A stretch of DNA of 64,000 bases from an uncultured Acidobacteriia bacterium (GCA_903881085.1 CAIRSA010000131.1:1-64000); one strand, 5' to 3'; counted from the stretch's first letter, positions 16,940 to 27,302 are shown. Numbers and translations are program-made. The notes: a model not told the origin generated them from the sequence alone.

Positions 16940-18241
16940 ATGAAGAAAACGATTATCATCGCCACCGCGGTAGTTTTGTTGATGCTGAGCGGCTGTGCCA
17001 AGGAAAAGAAAGAGGAAGAAAAGCCGCCGGTTTTTGGCGTGCAAGTGGACAAGGTTGAGCATGAGCCAATTCAGCGCGTCATCATCGCCGAAGGGGTTCT
17101 TCGCGCCCTTGAACAATCGGCTGTAACACCGAAGATCAGCGCGCCAGTGTTGAAGTTCTTCGTCAACAAGGGGTCTGCCGTTACTGCCGGTCAGGTGCTT
17201 GCGACGTTGGAGAGTAAAGATCTGGAGGCCGCCGTAGTCGATACCAGAGCGGCTTACGCACAGGCTGAGGCGAACTTCCGGAACGTGTCGAAGGCGGCGG
17301 TGCCAGAGGGGATGGTGAAGTCGTTGGCTGATGTGCAGTCCGCCCAGCAGGGGCTGGATGCGGCTAAGCGCCTTGTGGATAGCCGTGAAAAACTCTACAA
17401 AGACGGGGCGCTGCCGCGGCGGCAGGTGGATGAAGCGCTCGTGCTGTACGCCCAGGCCAAGGCCCAGTTCGATACGGCGAATAAGCATCTGGAATCCGTG
17501 CAAGGCGTGAGCCGCGTGGAGGATGTAAACATCGCCCGCGCGCAGGCAGACTCCGCCAAAGGTAAGATGGACGCCGCCCGCGCCCAGTTGTCTTATGCCG
17601 AAGTGCACAGCCCTATCTCTGGCATTGTCTCCGAACGAATGCTGTTCCCCGGCGAAATGGCGCAAGCCGGAACCCCACTGTTAAACGTGATGGACGTTTC
17701 CAATGTGATCGCCCGCGTTAGCATCCCGCAGGCACAGGCAGGCTTTGTGCACGTCGGACAAGCAGCGAAGGTTGTCGCCAGCGATGGCACTGCGGCGGCG
17801 GACGGCAAGATCACGGTCATCAGCCCGGCGGTGGATCCGCAGGCAACAACGCTCGAAGTATGGGTGCAGATGTCGAATCCCGGCGGAAGATTGAAGCCCG
17901 GCGGTACCGTGAAAGTGACGATTCAGTGTGACACCCTCAAGGACGCATTGGTGGTTCCCACCGTCGCGTTGTTGCCGCATGAAGACGGCAGCACCGCGGT
18001 TTATGTGGTCAACAAAGAAAATTTGATCCACGTGCACAAGGTGCAAACAGGCATTCGCAATGCCGACAAGACGCAGATCGTGAGCGGCGTGCAAGAGGGC
18101 GACGTAGTGGTTGTCGAAGGGGGCGTTGGGTTAGGCGATGGCGCCAAGGTGAAGATTGAAAAGCCCGGCGAAGGCGAAAAGAAGGACGATGAGAAGGGTA
18201 AGAAGGACGACGATCACAAAGAGGACGAGAAGAAGAAATGA
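16940..18241 (+). CDS. RND efflux periplasmic adaptor lipoprotein (HlyD/AcrA type)
   Basis: A 433-residue membrane-fusion protein. The ATG at 16940 follows AAGGTAAGG and starts a lipoprotein signal with lipobox LSGC (Cys about residue 19). Next come a half-lipoyl segment (KISAPVLKFFVNKGSAVTAGQVLATLES), a long coiled-coil hairpin (about residues 100-205), the second half-lipoyl (YAEVHSPISGIVSERMLFPGEMAQAG) and beta-barrel/membrane-proximal domains. The last 30 residues are an unusual Lys/Glu/Asp-only tail (KKDDEKGKKDDDHKEDEKKK). It links the RND permease to the TolC channel; ATGA overlap with the permease gene. Confidence 0.9.
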   Translation: MKKTIIIATAVVLLMLSGCAKEKKEEEKPPVFGVQVDKVEHEPIQRVIIAEGVLRALEQSAVTPKISAPVLKFFVNKGSAVTAGQVLATLESKDLEAAVVDTRAAYAQAEANFRNVSKAAVPEGMVKSLADVQSAQQGLDAAKRLVDSREKLYKDGALPRRQVDEALVLYAQAKAQFDTANKHLESVQGVSRVEDVNIARAQADSAKGKMDAARAQLSYAEVHSPISGIVSERMLFPGEMAQAGTPLLNVMDVSNVIARVSIPQAQAGFVHVGQAAKVVASDGTAAADGKITVISPAVDPQATTLEVWVQMSNPGGRLKPGGTVKVTIQCDTLKDALVVPTVALLPHEDGSTAVYVVNKENLIHVHKVQTGIRNADKTQIVSGVQEGDVVVVEGGVGLGDGAKVKIEKPGEGEKKDDEKGKKDDDHKEDEKKK

Positions 18242-21200
18242 GCGAGCCCATTCAAAATAACGATGCCGCTCGCGAGCATTGGACGGCGCAGCACGGCAAG
18301 CCGATTATCTTCGTCATCCTGACCTTGGTCGCCGTGGGAATCTATCTGGCGTTTACGATTCCGATCGCGGTGTTTCCTTCAACGGACTTTCCACGAATCG
18401 TCATCGGCGCGGACAACGGCGTTGCGCCAATCGATCAGATGCTGGTGACCGTCACTAAGCCGATCGAAGAGGAGATGAACGGCATCCTCGGCCGCGAGCG
18501 AATGAAGTCGGTAACGAGTCGCGGTACTGCGGAAATCAATCTGTATTTTTCGTGGGACGTCGATATGTACCGCACGCTGGAACTGGTGAACGCGGCTCTG
18601 GCGCGCGTGCAACCCACGCTGCCAGCGACCGCCCGTTTGAACGCGCAGCGCCTTACCTTTGCGGCGTTTCCGGTGATGGGCTACAGCCTGACTTCGCCGA
18701 ATATTCCTCCAACGCGCCTATGGGAAATTGCCACGTATGAGATCAAGCCACGGCTGAACCGGCTGAACGGCGTGGCCACTGTTGTGGTGCAGGGAGGCCG
18801 CGAGCCGGAGTTCGAAATCCGCGTCAACCCTTCGAAAATGGCGCAGACCGGCGTGACCGTGCCCGCGCTGCTCGAAGCCGTTCGGAAGAGCAACATGGTC
18901 GATTCGCCGGGCCTGATCGAAAACAATCACCAGTTGGTGCTGAGTCTGGTGACCGGCCAGGCGCGCACGCCGGAAGAGATTTCCAACCTTGTCGTTAAGA
19001 CTACGAACGCGAATTTGCCTGTGCGAGTGGGCGACATCGCCAGCGTCGTGAATTCGGTGAAGCCAATCTATACTTCCGTTACGGCCAATCAGAAGCCGGC
19101 CGTGCTGGTGAACATCAAGCGCCAACCGAATGGCAACACCGTGGAAGTGGCGGATATGGTGCACGCCGAAATTGAAGCGATTAAAAAGTCGCTGCCGCAG
19201 GGAGTGGATCTCCAGCCGTTCTACGATCAATCGGAAATCGTTAATGATTCGATCAGCAGCGTGCGTGACGCGATTCTCATTGGCCTGATCCTGGCAACGA
19301 TCATCATGGTGCTGTTCCTGCGCGACTGGGGCACGTCGCTGGTCGCGGGCTTGGTGATTCCCGCTACCGTAGCGGTGACGTTTATTGCACTGCGCCTATT
19401 CGGGCAGAGCTTCAACCTGATGACCCTTGGCGGTCTGGCCGCTGCGGTTGGCCTGGTGATTGACGATGCGATTGTAGTCGTCGAAAATATCGTGCTGCAT
19501 CGCGATGCGGGCCAGTCGCGTTCTGAGGCGATTCGCAGCGCGCTGCGCGAAATCACCAAGCCGCTGATTGGCTCCACCATCACGCCGATCGTTGTATTTC
19601 TGCCGCTGATTTCGATCACTGGCGTGACCGGCGTGTTCTTCCGCGCGCTGGCAATTACGGTGGGCATGTCGCTGCTGACTTCGCTTTTCCTCGCACTGAC
19701 TTGGACCCCAACGGTGAGCCACTACATGCTGCGCTCAGTGCCGAAAGTACATGATGACAAGAGCGGCGTTATCGGTTCCCTGGTTCGCCTCTATGAATTC
19801 GCACTGCGTGGCGCGCTTGCCCACCCGTTGGTGATGTCCATTCTGGTGTTTGGAATCATCGGCGGATCCTACGCCTGCTTCAACGCGCTTGGCACGGACC
19901 TGTTGCCCGCAATGGACGAAGGCGGCTTTATTCTCGATTACCTGATGCCGGCCGGCTCGTCGCTTGCCGAAACGAACAAAACGATCGCCGAGGTGGAAGC
20001 AATTGTCCACTCGTTCCCCGAAGTGCAAAACACATCCCGCCGCACCGGCCTGCAACTTGGCCTGGCGCAGGTGACCGAAGCGAACCGCGGAGATTTCACC
20101 ATCCGCCTGAAACGCGACCGCAAGCGCTCCTCGGAAGAAATTATCAAACTGATGCGCGAAAAAGTGGGAGACGAACTTCCGCAATTGAAGGTTGAGTTCC
20201 CGCAGTTACTTCAGGACATGATCGGCGATTTGACCAGCGCTCCGGAGCCGATTGAGATCAAGCTCTTCTCGCAAAACGCGGCTCTTCTGCGCGAGTGGGC
20301 GCCGAAGCTCGGCGACGCGATCAAGAAGGTCCATGGCATTGTCGACGTGCTGGATGGAATTGAGAACACCATCAGCGGCCCCGCTCTCGTTTTCAAGGTG
20401 GATCAGGCCGTCGCAGCCCGCGCCGGCTTCAGCACGGAAGAGGTGGAACTCGATGCCAGCGCCGTGATGCAGGGCGAGCCCACCGCCATGCCGTCGATTT
20501 TGAACGACCGGCCCTATACCATCCGCGTGCGGTATCCGGAAGAGTCCCGCTCTTCGGTGGAAGCAATTAAGAACGCGCTGCTGGTCAGTTCCAATGGCAA
20601 AACCTCGACGCTCGGCGCGCTCACCAATGTGATTGAACTCCCCGGCCAGTCCGAAATTCAGCGCGAAAACCTGCAGCGCGATGTTGCCGTCACCGCGCGG
20701 TTGGAAAACCTCAGCCTCGGCGACGCGATCAAATCGGTGAAGAAAGTGGTCACCGATATTGGCATTCCCCCAAGTATCCGCATTGAATATGGCGGGGCGT
20801 ATCTGGAACAGCAGAAGTCGTTCCGCGATCTGGTGATGGTGTTGCTGCTGGCCATCGTGCTGGTGTTCACGGTGCTGCTATTCGAATTCGGCGGGTTTGC
20901 CGCTCCGATTTCGATCCTCGCTTCGGCGCTGCTATCCACGTCCGGAGTGTTTCTGGCCCTATTGATCACCAAAACGAGCTTCAACATTTCGTCGTTCATG
21001 GGGCTGATCATGGTAATTGGAATCGTCGCCAAGAACGGAATCCTGCTGCTTGATTCCGATCAACGTTTCCGAGCCTCCGGGGCATCCGCTTTTGAAGCGA
21101 TGGTGCAAGCCGGCGAACGGCGCTTGCGTCCGATTTTGATGACTGCGCTGGCAACCATCGCTGGCATGGTTCCGCTGTCGCTGGCCTGGGGCGCTGGGTC

Positions 21201-21312
21201 GCAGATGCTGCAACCGCTGGCCATCGCCGTAATCGGCGGCGTGCTGGCCAGCATGGTGTTATCGCTGATTGTTACGCCGGCGGTTCATTACTACCTGTCG
21301 CACCGCGACTAA
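18238..21312 (+). CDS. RND-family efflux permease (inner membrane)
   Basis: A 1024-residue transporter with the RND plan: TM1 near residues 20-40, a large periplasmic loop, TM2-6, the proton-relay DD pair in TM4 (VGLVIDDAIVVVENI), a second large loop and TM7-12 (EFGGFAAPISILASALLSTSGV, FNISSFMGLIMVIGIVAKNGILLLD). The porter-domain opening FPSTDFPRIVIGADNGVAP is shared with HAE/HME-type pumps; drug and metal substrates cannot be told apart by eye. It starts inside the adaptor stop, and its own stop overlaps the convergent sialidase-like gene by 4 nt. Proton-driven export through the TolC partner is expected. Confidence 0.92.
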   Translation: MSEPIQNNDAAREHWTAQHGKPIIFVILTLVAVGIYLAFTIPIAVFPSTDFPRIVIGADNGVAPIDQMLVTVTKPIEEEMNGILGRERMKSVTSRGTAEINLYFSWDVDMYRTLELVNAALARVQPTLPATARLNAQRLTFAAFPVMGYSLTSPNIPPTRLWEIATYEIKPRLNRLNGVATVVVQGGREPEFEIRVNPSKMAQTGVTVPALLEAVRKSNMVDSPGLIENNHQLVLSLVTGQARTPEEISNLVVKTTNANLPVRVGDIASVVNSVKPIYTSVTANQKPAVLVNIKRQPNGNTVEVADMVHAEIEAIKKSLPQGVDLQPFYDQSEIVNDSISSVRDAILIGLILATIIMVLFLRDWGTSLVAGLVIPATVAVTFIALRLFGQSFNLMTLGGLAAAVGLVIDDAIVVVENIVLHRDAGQSRSEAIRSALREITKPLIGSTITPIVVFLPLISITGVTGVFFRALAITVGMSLLTSLFLALTWTPTVSHYMLRSVPKVHDDKSGVIGSLVRLYEFALRGALAHPLVMSILVFGIIGGSYACFNALGTDLLPAMDEGGFILDYLMPAGSSLAETNKTIAEVEAIVHSFPEVQNTSRRTGLQLGLAQVTEANRGDFTIRLKRDRKRSSEEIIKLMREKVGDELPQLKVEFPQLLQDMIGDLTSAPEPIEIKLFSQNAALLREWAPKLGDAIKKVHGIVDVLDGIENTISGPALVFKVDQAVAARAGFSTEEVELDASAVMQGEPTAMPSILNDRPYTIRVRYPEESRSSVEAIKNALLVSSNGKTSTLGALTNVIELPGQSEIQRENLQRDVAVTARLENLSLGDAIKSVKKVVTDIGIPPSIRIEYGGAYLEQQKSFRDLVMVLLLAIVLVFTVLLFEFGGFAAPISILASALLSTSGVFLALLITKTSFNISSFMGLIMVIGIVAKNGILLLDSDQRFRASGASAFEAMVQAGERRLRPILMTALATIAGMVPLSLAWGAGSQMLQPLAIAVIGGVLASMVLSLIVTPAVHYYLSHRD

Positions 21313-22508
21313 CGAATATCCATCGGGACGCGCATCAGGTATACCTTTCGCGCGTCCTCCCAGGTAAGCACAAATTCGCGCTTGTCCTCATCGAGAAAAC
21401 CGTCCGGGTAGTTCAGGCTGACCTTATCCTGAACCAGATCTACCTTCACGCTCCAGGTCTTCATGTCGTCGTTGCTGATCCACAGCGACAATGGATTGCG
21501 TGCTTTGGAATTGGGATTGTGAACCAGGAAGATACGCCCATCGCGGGCACGCTGCAGGTTTACCTTCGAGGCCGGATTGGGAATGTCGGATTGCACGGGG
21601 GTGCTCCAACTCAGTCCCTTGTCTTTCGATTCACTGCGCCACAGCCAGCCATCTTTCTGTGAGCGGATGAGCATGGCAACGCGTCCATCGGAGAGTTCCA
21701 CAATGCGCGGCTCTATCAGCCAATCGTGCGCGCCACCTTTCAAGTAGCCACGCAGTTGAAACGACTGGCCGCCGTCGTCGGACACCATTACGCCGCACAC
21801 ATAACGATGGTTGCGGTCGGCCCACGCATTGCCGGTCTTTTGATGCAATTCGGAATCGGAACCGTAGGGCAGTTCCACTTGTTTTAATGGACGCTCGCCC
21901 ACCTGCCCCTGAACCGGGGCACGTCCTATCACTGGTTCTGCCCACTCGTCGCCCACCAGTTCCGCCCAACTCACGGGGATGATCCAACGGCCAGATGAAT
22001 GCACGATGCCGCCTGCGGCCCAAACGTTTTGAATACCGCCTGGGATGGAGTGCGGCCCGGTCCAGGTTTGCCCGCCATCGCGGCTGATGGCACGGTAACT
22101 ATGCAACTGCGTCATCCAAACTCCCATGCCATAGGTCTGCAAGAATGCGTGAATCTCACCAGGCTTCGGCTGGAATAATTCGGTGGTGAACAGTCCGCGC
22201 GTCGGGTGCGCAAAGCGTCCCGCTTTGGTCCAGGTCTTGCCTCCATCGGTACTGCGGGAAATCATGGTGAAGTTGCCGGGCGTAGGTTCCGTGAAGCCGC
22301 CTGTGGTCCACGTGGCCAGCAGTTCATTCGGTCCGACGCGGCGTAGCAGAGCCTCGCGGGTGAACAAACGGATGCCTGTGTCAGCCCACGGATAGCCTTC
22401 AGGTCCAGGCCATATTTCAACATTGGTTACGGCAGGATGAATGGAGCGGGTAGGTGTTTGTGCTGCGCAGGAAAATGAGACGAGAAGAATCAGGAATGGT
22501 CTGAACAT
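21309..22508 (-). CDS. BNR-repeat / sialidase-like exported protein
   Basis: A 399-residue secreted protein. The ATG at 22508 opens a signal peptide (MFRPFLILLVSFSCAAQ); a start 12 nt upstream is possible. Four Asp-box (BNR) motifs are visible: SRSTDGGKTWT, SRDGGQTWTG, VSDDGGQSFQ and ESKDKGLSWS, spaced as in a six-bladed sialidase propeller. The FRIP-type arginine motif of true sialidases is not evident near the N-terminus, so the enzyme activity is uncertain; many acidobacterial and planctomycete members are annotated only as exo-alpha-sialidase-like. Monocistronic and convergent with the RND gene. Confidence 0.8.
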   Translation of the reverse strand: MFRPFLILLVSFSCAAQTPTRSIHPAVTNVEIWPGPEGYPWADTGIRLFTREALLRRVGPNELLATWTTGGFTEPTPGNFTMISRSTDGGKTWTKAGRFAHPTRGLFTTELFQPKPGEIHAFLQTYGMGVWMTQLHSYRAISRDGGQTWTGPHSIPGGIQNVWAAGGIVHSSGRWIIPVSWAELVGDEWAEPVIGRAPVQGQVGERPLKQVELPYGSDSELHQKTGNAWADRNHRYVCGVMVSDDGGQSFQLRGYLKGGAHDWLIEPRIVELSDGRVAMLIRSQKDGWLWRSESKDKGLSWSTPVQSDIPNPASKVNLQRARDGRIFLVHNPNSKARNPLSLWISNDDMKTWSVKVDLVQDKVSLNYPDGFLDEDKREFVLTWEDARKVYLMRVPMDIR

Positions 22509-22541
22509 TGTCCAGACCATCCTATCAACGATTGGGAGAAA

Positions 22542-22787
22542 CTAGTTGCGTCCGCACAGACCAGGTGTGCCGCACATGCCGGCCGGGCATCCGCCGCCCG
22601 TGCGGTTGGCCGCGGGCGTGAACGCAGAAGGCGCGCCATTGGCATGCGCTGCGAACGTCGAAAGTTGCAGTGCCAAATGCTTCTGGCCGCAGGACGGGCA
22701 TTCCTGCGAATCCGATTCGGCAGCGCGCCGCACCAGCTTCTCAAACTTGCTTCCGCAATCTTCACAACGATACTCGTAGATAGGCAT
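22542..22787 (-). CDS. FmdB-family zinc ribbon protein
   Basis: An 81-residue protein starting MPIYEYRCEDCGSKFEKL, the signature of the FmdB/regulatory zinc-ribbon family, with CEDC and CPSC forming a four-cysteine zinc knuckle within the first 35 residues. The C-terminal half is low-complexity with extra Cys residues (GGGCPAGMCGTPGLCG), which is common in this family. The role is unclear; FmdB was described as a putative regulator of formamide/amide use in Methylophilus. Divergent from the metallo-beta-lactamase gene, 45 nt apart. Confidence 0.88.
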   Translation of the reverse strand: MPIYEYRCEDCGSKFEKLVRRAAESDSQECPSCGQKHLALQLSTFAAHANGAPSAFTPAANRTGGGCPAGMCGTPGLCGRN

Positions 22788-22832
22788 ACCATCTCATTGT
22801 ATAACGGTCTTCTCTCCGTGTATGCTGTGGTC

Positions 22833-24233
22833 ATGCGAATCTCCTTCTGGGGCGCGGCCCAAACTGTCACCGGCTCCATGCACCTTTTAGAAACAAGCGG
22901 AAAACGCTTTGTCCTCGATTGCGGTCTGTTTCAGGGCCGCCGGAAGGAGGCGTTTGAACGTAACCGCACGCTGCCTTGTCCGGCCAACAGTATCGATGCC
23001 GTGCTGCTTTCGCATGCACATATCGATCACAGCGGAAACCTGCCCTCACTGGTCAAGCACGGTTACGCAAATCCCATTTACACAACCCACGCCACTGCCG
23101 ACCTGTGCGAAGCAATGTTGATGGATTCGGCTCACCTGCAGCAGAAGGATGCCGAGTTTGTGAACAAGCGATCGTTCCGCCGGCGGTCCGTTGATCCCGC
23201 CCATCAGCATGAGGATGTTCAGCCGCTCTATTCTATGGAAGACGCCGCCGGTGTGATGCCGCTGTTCACTCGCACGCCGTTGCACACGCCCACAGATGTT
23301 GGCGGCCTGACTTACACCACCTACGAAGCTGGCCACATGCTCGGCAGCACCGCGATGCATCTGCAGGCCGAAGGCATCAATCTCGTCTTCAGCGGCGATG
23401 TCGGACGCAAAGGTCTGCCCATTACCATGGACCCGGAGTCGTTGCCCAAGGCCGACTATCTCATCATGGAGAGCACCTACGGAGACCGTTTGCATCAACC
23501 GGTTGAATCCGTGACCGATAAACTGGCAGCTATCGTCAATCGCACGGCCCGCCGTGGAGGCAAGATCATCGTACCGGCGTTCGCGGTCGGCCGAACGCAG
23601 CAGGTGGTGCTTATGCTGCATCAGTTGATTGATGAGCACAAGATTCCGTCGCTGCCCATGTTTGTCGATAGTCCGCTGGCCGTCGATGTTACGAAGATCT
23701 TCCGCAAGCATTCGGAACTGTTCGATGAGGAGACGCGCGCGTTTCTTGACAAGGGAGAGGACCCTTTCGGTTTCAGCCGCCTTACCTACGTACGCGAGGC
23801 CACGGAATCGAAGGCGCTGAATGATCTACACGGACCGTTCATTGTGATTTCCGCAAGCGGCATGTGCGAAGCCGGACGGATTGTCCACCATTTGCGCAAT
23901 AACATCTCGGACCCCAGAAATACGATTCTCATCACGGGTTTCCAGGGTGAGAACACGTTGGGTAGAAAACTTGTAGATAAGCTGCCCGAGGTGCCAATCT
24001 TCGGTGAGCTAATGCGCCTGCGCGCCGAGGTAACGAAGATCAATGAATTGAGCGGACACGCCGATCAGCGCGAACTGTTGGAGTGGATGAAGCCGTTTGC
24101 AAAGGGGCTGAAGAAGGTGTTTCTGGTCCATGGCGAACCCAAACAACAGGCTGCCATGGCCGTAGCAATTAAAGATAGATACGATCTGGAGGCTGTTATT
24201 CCGGCGCGCGGCGACAGTTTCGACCTGCAATAA
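22833..24233 (+). CDS. MBL-fold beta-CASP protein (putative RNA-processing nuclease)
   Basis: A 466-residue cytoplasmic protein. The metallo-beta-lactamase core is at residues 1-200 with the zinc-binding HAHIDH at 61-66, AGHMLGS and SGDVGRKG. The beta-CASP insert and motifs follow (MESTYGDRLH, IVPAFAVGRTQQ, ISASGMCEAGRIVHHL), with the C-terminal SGHADQRELLEW and VHGEPK. This set matches the bacterial relatives of CPSF73/Ysh1-type ribonucleases (COG1236), expected to cut RNA. The ATG at 22833 was chosen because the fold begins immediately (MRISFWGAAQTVTGS), although GTG codons lie just upstream. Flanked by the divergent FmdB gene. Confidence 0.9.
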   Translation: MRISFWGAAQTVTGSMHLLETSGKRFVLDCGLFQGRRKEAFERNRTLPCPANSIDAVLLSHAHIDHSGNLPSLVKHGYANPIYTTHATADLCEAMLMDSAHLQQKDAEFVNKRSFRRRSVDPAHQHEDVQPLYSMEDAAGVMPLFTRTPLHTPTDVGGLTYTTYEAGHMLGSTAMHLQAEGINLVFSGDVGRKGLPITMDPESLPKADYLIMESTYGDRLHQPVESVTDKLAAIVNRTARRGGKIIVPAFAVGRTQQVVLMLHQLIDEHKIPSLPMFVDSPLAVDVTKIFRKHSELFDEETRAFLDKGEDPFGFSRLTYVREATESKALNDLHGPFIVISASGMCEAGRIVHHLRNNISDPRNTILITGFQGENTLGRKLVDKLPEVPIFGELMRLRAEVTKINELSGHADQRELLEWMKPFAKGLKKVFLVHGEPKQQAAMAVAIKDRYDLEAVIPARGDSFDLQ

Positions 24234-24238
24234 CCGGC

Positions 24239-25165
24239 TTACTGCGGCATGGATGGGCTGCCCGGGAAATCAGAACAGAAGTTGTAGCCACCAGGCAAAG
24301 CAGGAAGACCATCTACAAACCCGGCCAGATTCACCTGTCCGTTGCCTGTGAACGAATTGCCGATCACGGTTCCATTCACTGCCCCGTAGGGGAAGGTGAT
24401 GTCGGCAAAGGGTGCCAGCACGGTGCCTTGTCCGGCGTTCAACTGCAATGTGCTTGCCTGGAAATAGTTGAACAGCACGTGGTTAGCGTCGGTGCCGGTG
24501 TAGTTATAACCGGCGTTGGGCTGAGTGGCCGCAACTCCGCTGACGTTGATCAGCACCGTGGATCCGCTGGGAACATCGATTTGAACGCCCCAAACGCTCT
24601 GCAAAAGAGTGCTCGTGACAGTAAATATGTTCAGTTTCGGATCAGTTCCCGTCAAAGACAGGCCGCCCCATTGGTTGGCGGTAGTCCCATTGGCAGTCAG
24701 CGCACCATAGGCAGACGATGCGGTTTGAAGAAACCCCGCGGCCTGGTAGAAGCTAAATGGCATGGGGTTGATCGCGTGCGGGTTCACAGACCCGTTTACT
24801 TGCCCATTCGTAAGCGAGATCGAGCCGGTAGCTGTGATGCCGCCTTCAACCAAGGTGACATTGGTGAACGATACTTTTCCGTTGGCCACGACCGAGCCCT
24901 TTTCTACCTGCCCGTTGCTGAACGTCAGGTTTCCACCAACTACGATATCGTTACGATTGGAGTTTGCTGTGAGTTGGGAGCCAAAGTCATATCCGGTGTA
25001 GATTGCATTACCGCCTACACCAACCCGGCCCTGAACATTGGAATATTGCGCAGTTGAGTTGCCGAGGACAAACAAGTTGTACTGGCAGACAGAATTGTCG
25101 CCGGCTGCGCAGGTTGCCGCAAGTGCGCATGCGGCGAATACACTGGATACAATTTGCTTCTGCAT
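24239..25165 (-). CDS. Choice-of-anchor A family secreted protein
   Basis: A 308-residue exported protein, signal peptide MQKQIVSSVFAACALAATCAAG. The body carries the choice-of-anchor A domain pattern: an opening YNLFVLGN, VQGRVGVGGNA, repeated strands (VVGGNLTFSNG, VVANGKVSFTN, ITATGSISLTN) and the closing GTVLAPFADITFPYGAVNGTVIG. Proteins of this class usually end in a sorting signal such as PEP-CTERM or LPXTG; none is present here (the end is SDFPGSPSMPQ), so this one is probably released or held by other means. Sits 107 nt downstream of leuD on the same strand but is functionally unrelated to it. Confidence 0.82.
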   Translation of the reverse strand: MQKQIVSSVFAACALAATCAAGDNSVCQYNLFVLGNSTAQYSNVQGRVGVGGNAIYTGYDFGSQLTANSNRNDIVVGGNLTFSNGQVEKGSVVANGKVSFTNVTLVEGGITATGSISLTNGQVNGSVNPHAINPMPFSFYQAAGFLQTASSAYGALTANGTTANQWGGLSLTGTDPKLNIFTVTSTLLQSVWGVQIDVPSGSTVLINVSGVAATQPNAGYNYTGTDANHVLFNYFQASTLQLNAGQGTVLAPFADITFPYGAVNGTVIGNSFTGNGQVNLAGFVDGLPALPGGYNFCSDFPGSPSMPQ

Positions 25166-25272
25166 AATGTACAGGTGGTTCTCCTAAAATCCAATCTACG
25201 CGAAAATTAGCCCCGCGCATATTGGGAAAACCACCTACACATTGTTGCCGGAATATAAGTAAAACTCAGGTT

Positions 25273-25869
25273 TTATGCTAAGGTGTTGAGCGACCAGGCC
25301 CGGCCGGCTTCGTACTGCTCGATCACGGGCAATTGCTTGAGAATATAGCCTAACTCATCAACGCCTTCCAGCAGACACATCTTTGAGAACGCATCCACAG
25401 GGAACTCGGCCGACGTGCCATCGGCTAAGGTGATCGTCTGGGTAGCCAGATCGATTGTCACCTGCATCGCCGGGTCCGCCGCATAGGCCGCGAACAGCTT
25501 CGCGTGCATGTCCTTGGAAACGACAATCGGAAGCAGGGAGTTTTTCAGGGAATTTCCCTTGAAAATATCGGCAAATGAGGTGCTGATCACAGCCTTAAAT
25601 CCGAACTGCGTCAACGCCCACGGAGCATGCTCGCGCGAACTGCCGCAGCCAAAGTTATCGCCAGCCAGCAGAATCTCGCAGCCTTTGGTCTCCGGCTTGT
25701 TGATGACGAAGTCCGGTTTCGGCGAGCCATCGGCCTCATAGCGCCAGTCATTAAACAACTGATCGCCCAGGCCAACTTTTGAGATGGTCTTCAGAAAGCG
25801 TGCCGGGATGATCTGGTCGGTATCGACGTTGTCGATCGGCATTGCAACTACACGGCTCTGGATTTTCAT
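25273..25869 (-). CDS. leuD: 3-isopropylmalate dehydratase, small subunit
   Basis: A 198-residue swivel-domain subunit of isopropylmalate isomerase, which with LeuC converts 2- to 3-isopropylmalate in leucine synthesis. Motifs: VDTDQIIPARFLK near the N-terminus, GDNFGCGSSREHAPWAL for substrate binding, and FADIFKGNSLKNSLLP. Length is normal for bacterial LeuD. The ATG overlaps the leuC stop (TAATG), so subunits are made in step. Last gene of the leuABCD operon. Confidence 0.96.
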   Translation of the reverse strand: MKIQSRVVAMPIDNVDTDQIIPARFLKTISKVGLGDQLFNDWRYEADGSPKPDFVINKPETKGCEILLAGDNFGCGSSREHAPWALTQFGFKAVISTSFADIFKGNSLKNSLLPIVVSKDMHAKLFAAYAADPAMQVTIDLATQTITLADGTSAEFPVDAFSKMCLLEGVDELGYILKQLPVIEQYEAGRAWSLNTLA

Positions 25870-27302
25870 TAGAGGGTCCTCACATCGGTCACCACGCCGG
25901 TGACTGCGCTGGCGGCGGCGGTCAGCGGGCTGGCGAGGAACGTACGTCCACCCTTGCCCTGACGGCCTTCGAAATTACGATTGCTGGTGCTAACGCTGTA
26001 CTGTCCCGGCTGCAGTTGATCGCCATTCATGGCGATGCACATGGAGCAGCCCGCTTCGCGCCACTCTGCGCCGGAATCCTTAAACACCTGGTCGAGCCCT
26101 TCGGTTTCGGCCTGGCGTTTGATCTCCATCGAACCCGGAACCACCATCATACGGACGCTCGGGCTCACTTTGCGGCCCTTCATTACTGATGCGGCGGCGC
26201 GCAGATCGCTGATGCGCGAGTTTGTGCAGCTACCGACAAACACCACATTGATGGGCTGGCCTACAATCGGTTTGCCCGGCTGCAGGTCCATATACTTCAA
26301 CGCCTTGGTGAGCGAATCGCGATCCTGCTGATCGGCCAGCGAGGAAGGATCAGGCAGTAAGCCGCTGATCGCCATGCCCTGGCCAGGATTCGTTCCGAAG
26401 GTGATCATCGGCTCAAGCGTGTTGGCGTCGATGGAGATGGAGTGGTCGTAGGTTGCGCCTTCGTCTGACGGCAACTGCTTCCAACGAGCCACCGCAGCGT
26501 CCCATTCCGCGCCCTGCGGAGCGAATTTGCGGCCGGCGATGAACTGGTAGGTTGTATCGTCCGGAGCGATCAAGCCGGCGCGAGCGCCGCCTTCGATCGA
26601 CATGTTGCACACGGTCATGCGCTCTTCCATGGATAGCGCGCGGATGGCCGAACCGCCGTATTCAATGACGCACGCGGTAGCGCCGCCAACACCGATGCGC
26701 GAAAGCAGCGCGAGGATGATGTCCTTTGCTGTCACGCCGGATTTAAGTGTTCCATCAACCGTTACTTGAAACGCCTTCGACCTGCGCTGCAGCAGGCACT
26801 GCGTGGCCAGTACGTGTTCCACTTCGCTGGTGCCGATGCCGAATGCCAGCGCACCGAACGCTCCGTGAGTCGCCGTGTGACTGTCTCCGCAGACCACCGT
26901 CATGCCGGGTTGGGTCAAGCCCTGTTCCGGTCCGATGACGTGAACGATGCCCTGGTTGCGATTCTGGAAGCCGAAGAACGGAATACCGAAGTCGGTGCAG
27001 TTCTTTTCCAGCTGTGCCACCTGCGCCGCGGCGATCTGGTCAACGATCGGCAGCGAGCGCGGCGTGGTCGGCGTGGAATGGTCCACGGTGGCGAAGGTGT
27101 TCTGCGGACGGCGCACCTTGAGGCCGCGTTCGCGCAGGCCTGAGAACGCCTGCGGCGAAGTTACTTCGTGCACCAGGTGCAGATCAATATAGATGAGGCT
27201 CGGAGCGCCGGGCTGTTCAGCCACAACGTGCGAATCCCAAACTTTTTCAATGATGGTACGTGGTAATGCGCTTTCAACTCTTGCGCCGTTAGATTGCGTC
27301 AC
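25869..27302 (-). CDS. leuC: 3-isopropylmalate dehydratase, large subunit
   Basis: A 477-residue aconitase-family subunit. It has the 4Fe-4S ligating cysteines in VGSCTNSR and [10 protein letters not shown], plus [32 protein letters not shown], and [14 protein letters not shown] near the start. Translation begins at a GTG inside the end of leuB (14-nt overlap), with AGGAG 10 nt upstream in the leuB coding sequence. It catalyses the isomerisation step of leucine synthesis with LeuD. The cluster requires iron-sulfur assembly encoded elsewhere. Confidence 0.96.
   Translation of the reverse strand: MTQSNGARVESALPRTIIEKVWDSHVVAEQPGAPSLIYIDLHLVHEVTSPQAFSGLRERGLKVRRPQNTFATVDHSTPTTPRSLPIVDQIAAAQVAQLEKNCTDFGIPFFGFQNRNQGIVHVIGPEQGLTQPGMTVVCGDSHTATHGAFGALAFGIGTSEVEHVLATQCLLQRRSKAFQVTVDGTLKSGVTAKDIILALLSRIGVGGATACVIEYGGSAIRALSMEERMTVCNMSIEGGARAGLIAPDDTTYQFIAGRKFAPQGAEWDAAVARWKQLPSDEGATYDHSISIDANTLEPMITFGTNPGQGMAISGLLPDPSSLADQQDRDSLTKALKYMDLQPGKPIVGQPINVVFVGSCTNSRISDLRAAASVMKGRKVSPSVRMMVVPGSMEIKRQAETEGLDQVFKDSGAEWREAGCSMCIAMNGDQLQPGQYSVSTSNRNFEGRQGKGGRTFLASPLTAAASAVTGVVTDVRTL

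Noticed and set aside
15981-17665. Two frames of more than 250 codons on the minus strand opposite the TolC and adaptor genes
   Set aside because: Both run antisense to genes with clear motifs; no signal peptide, motif or ribosome site supports them.
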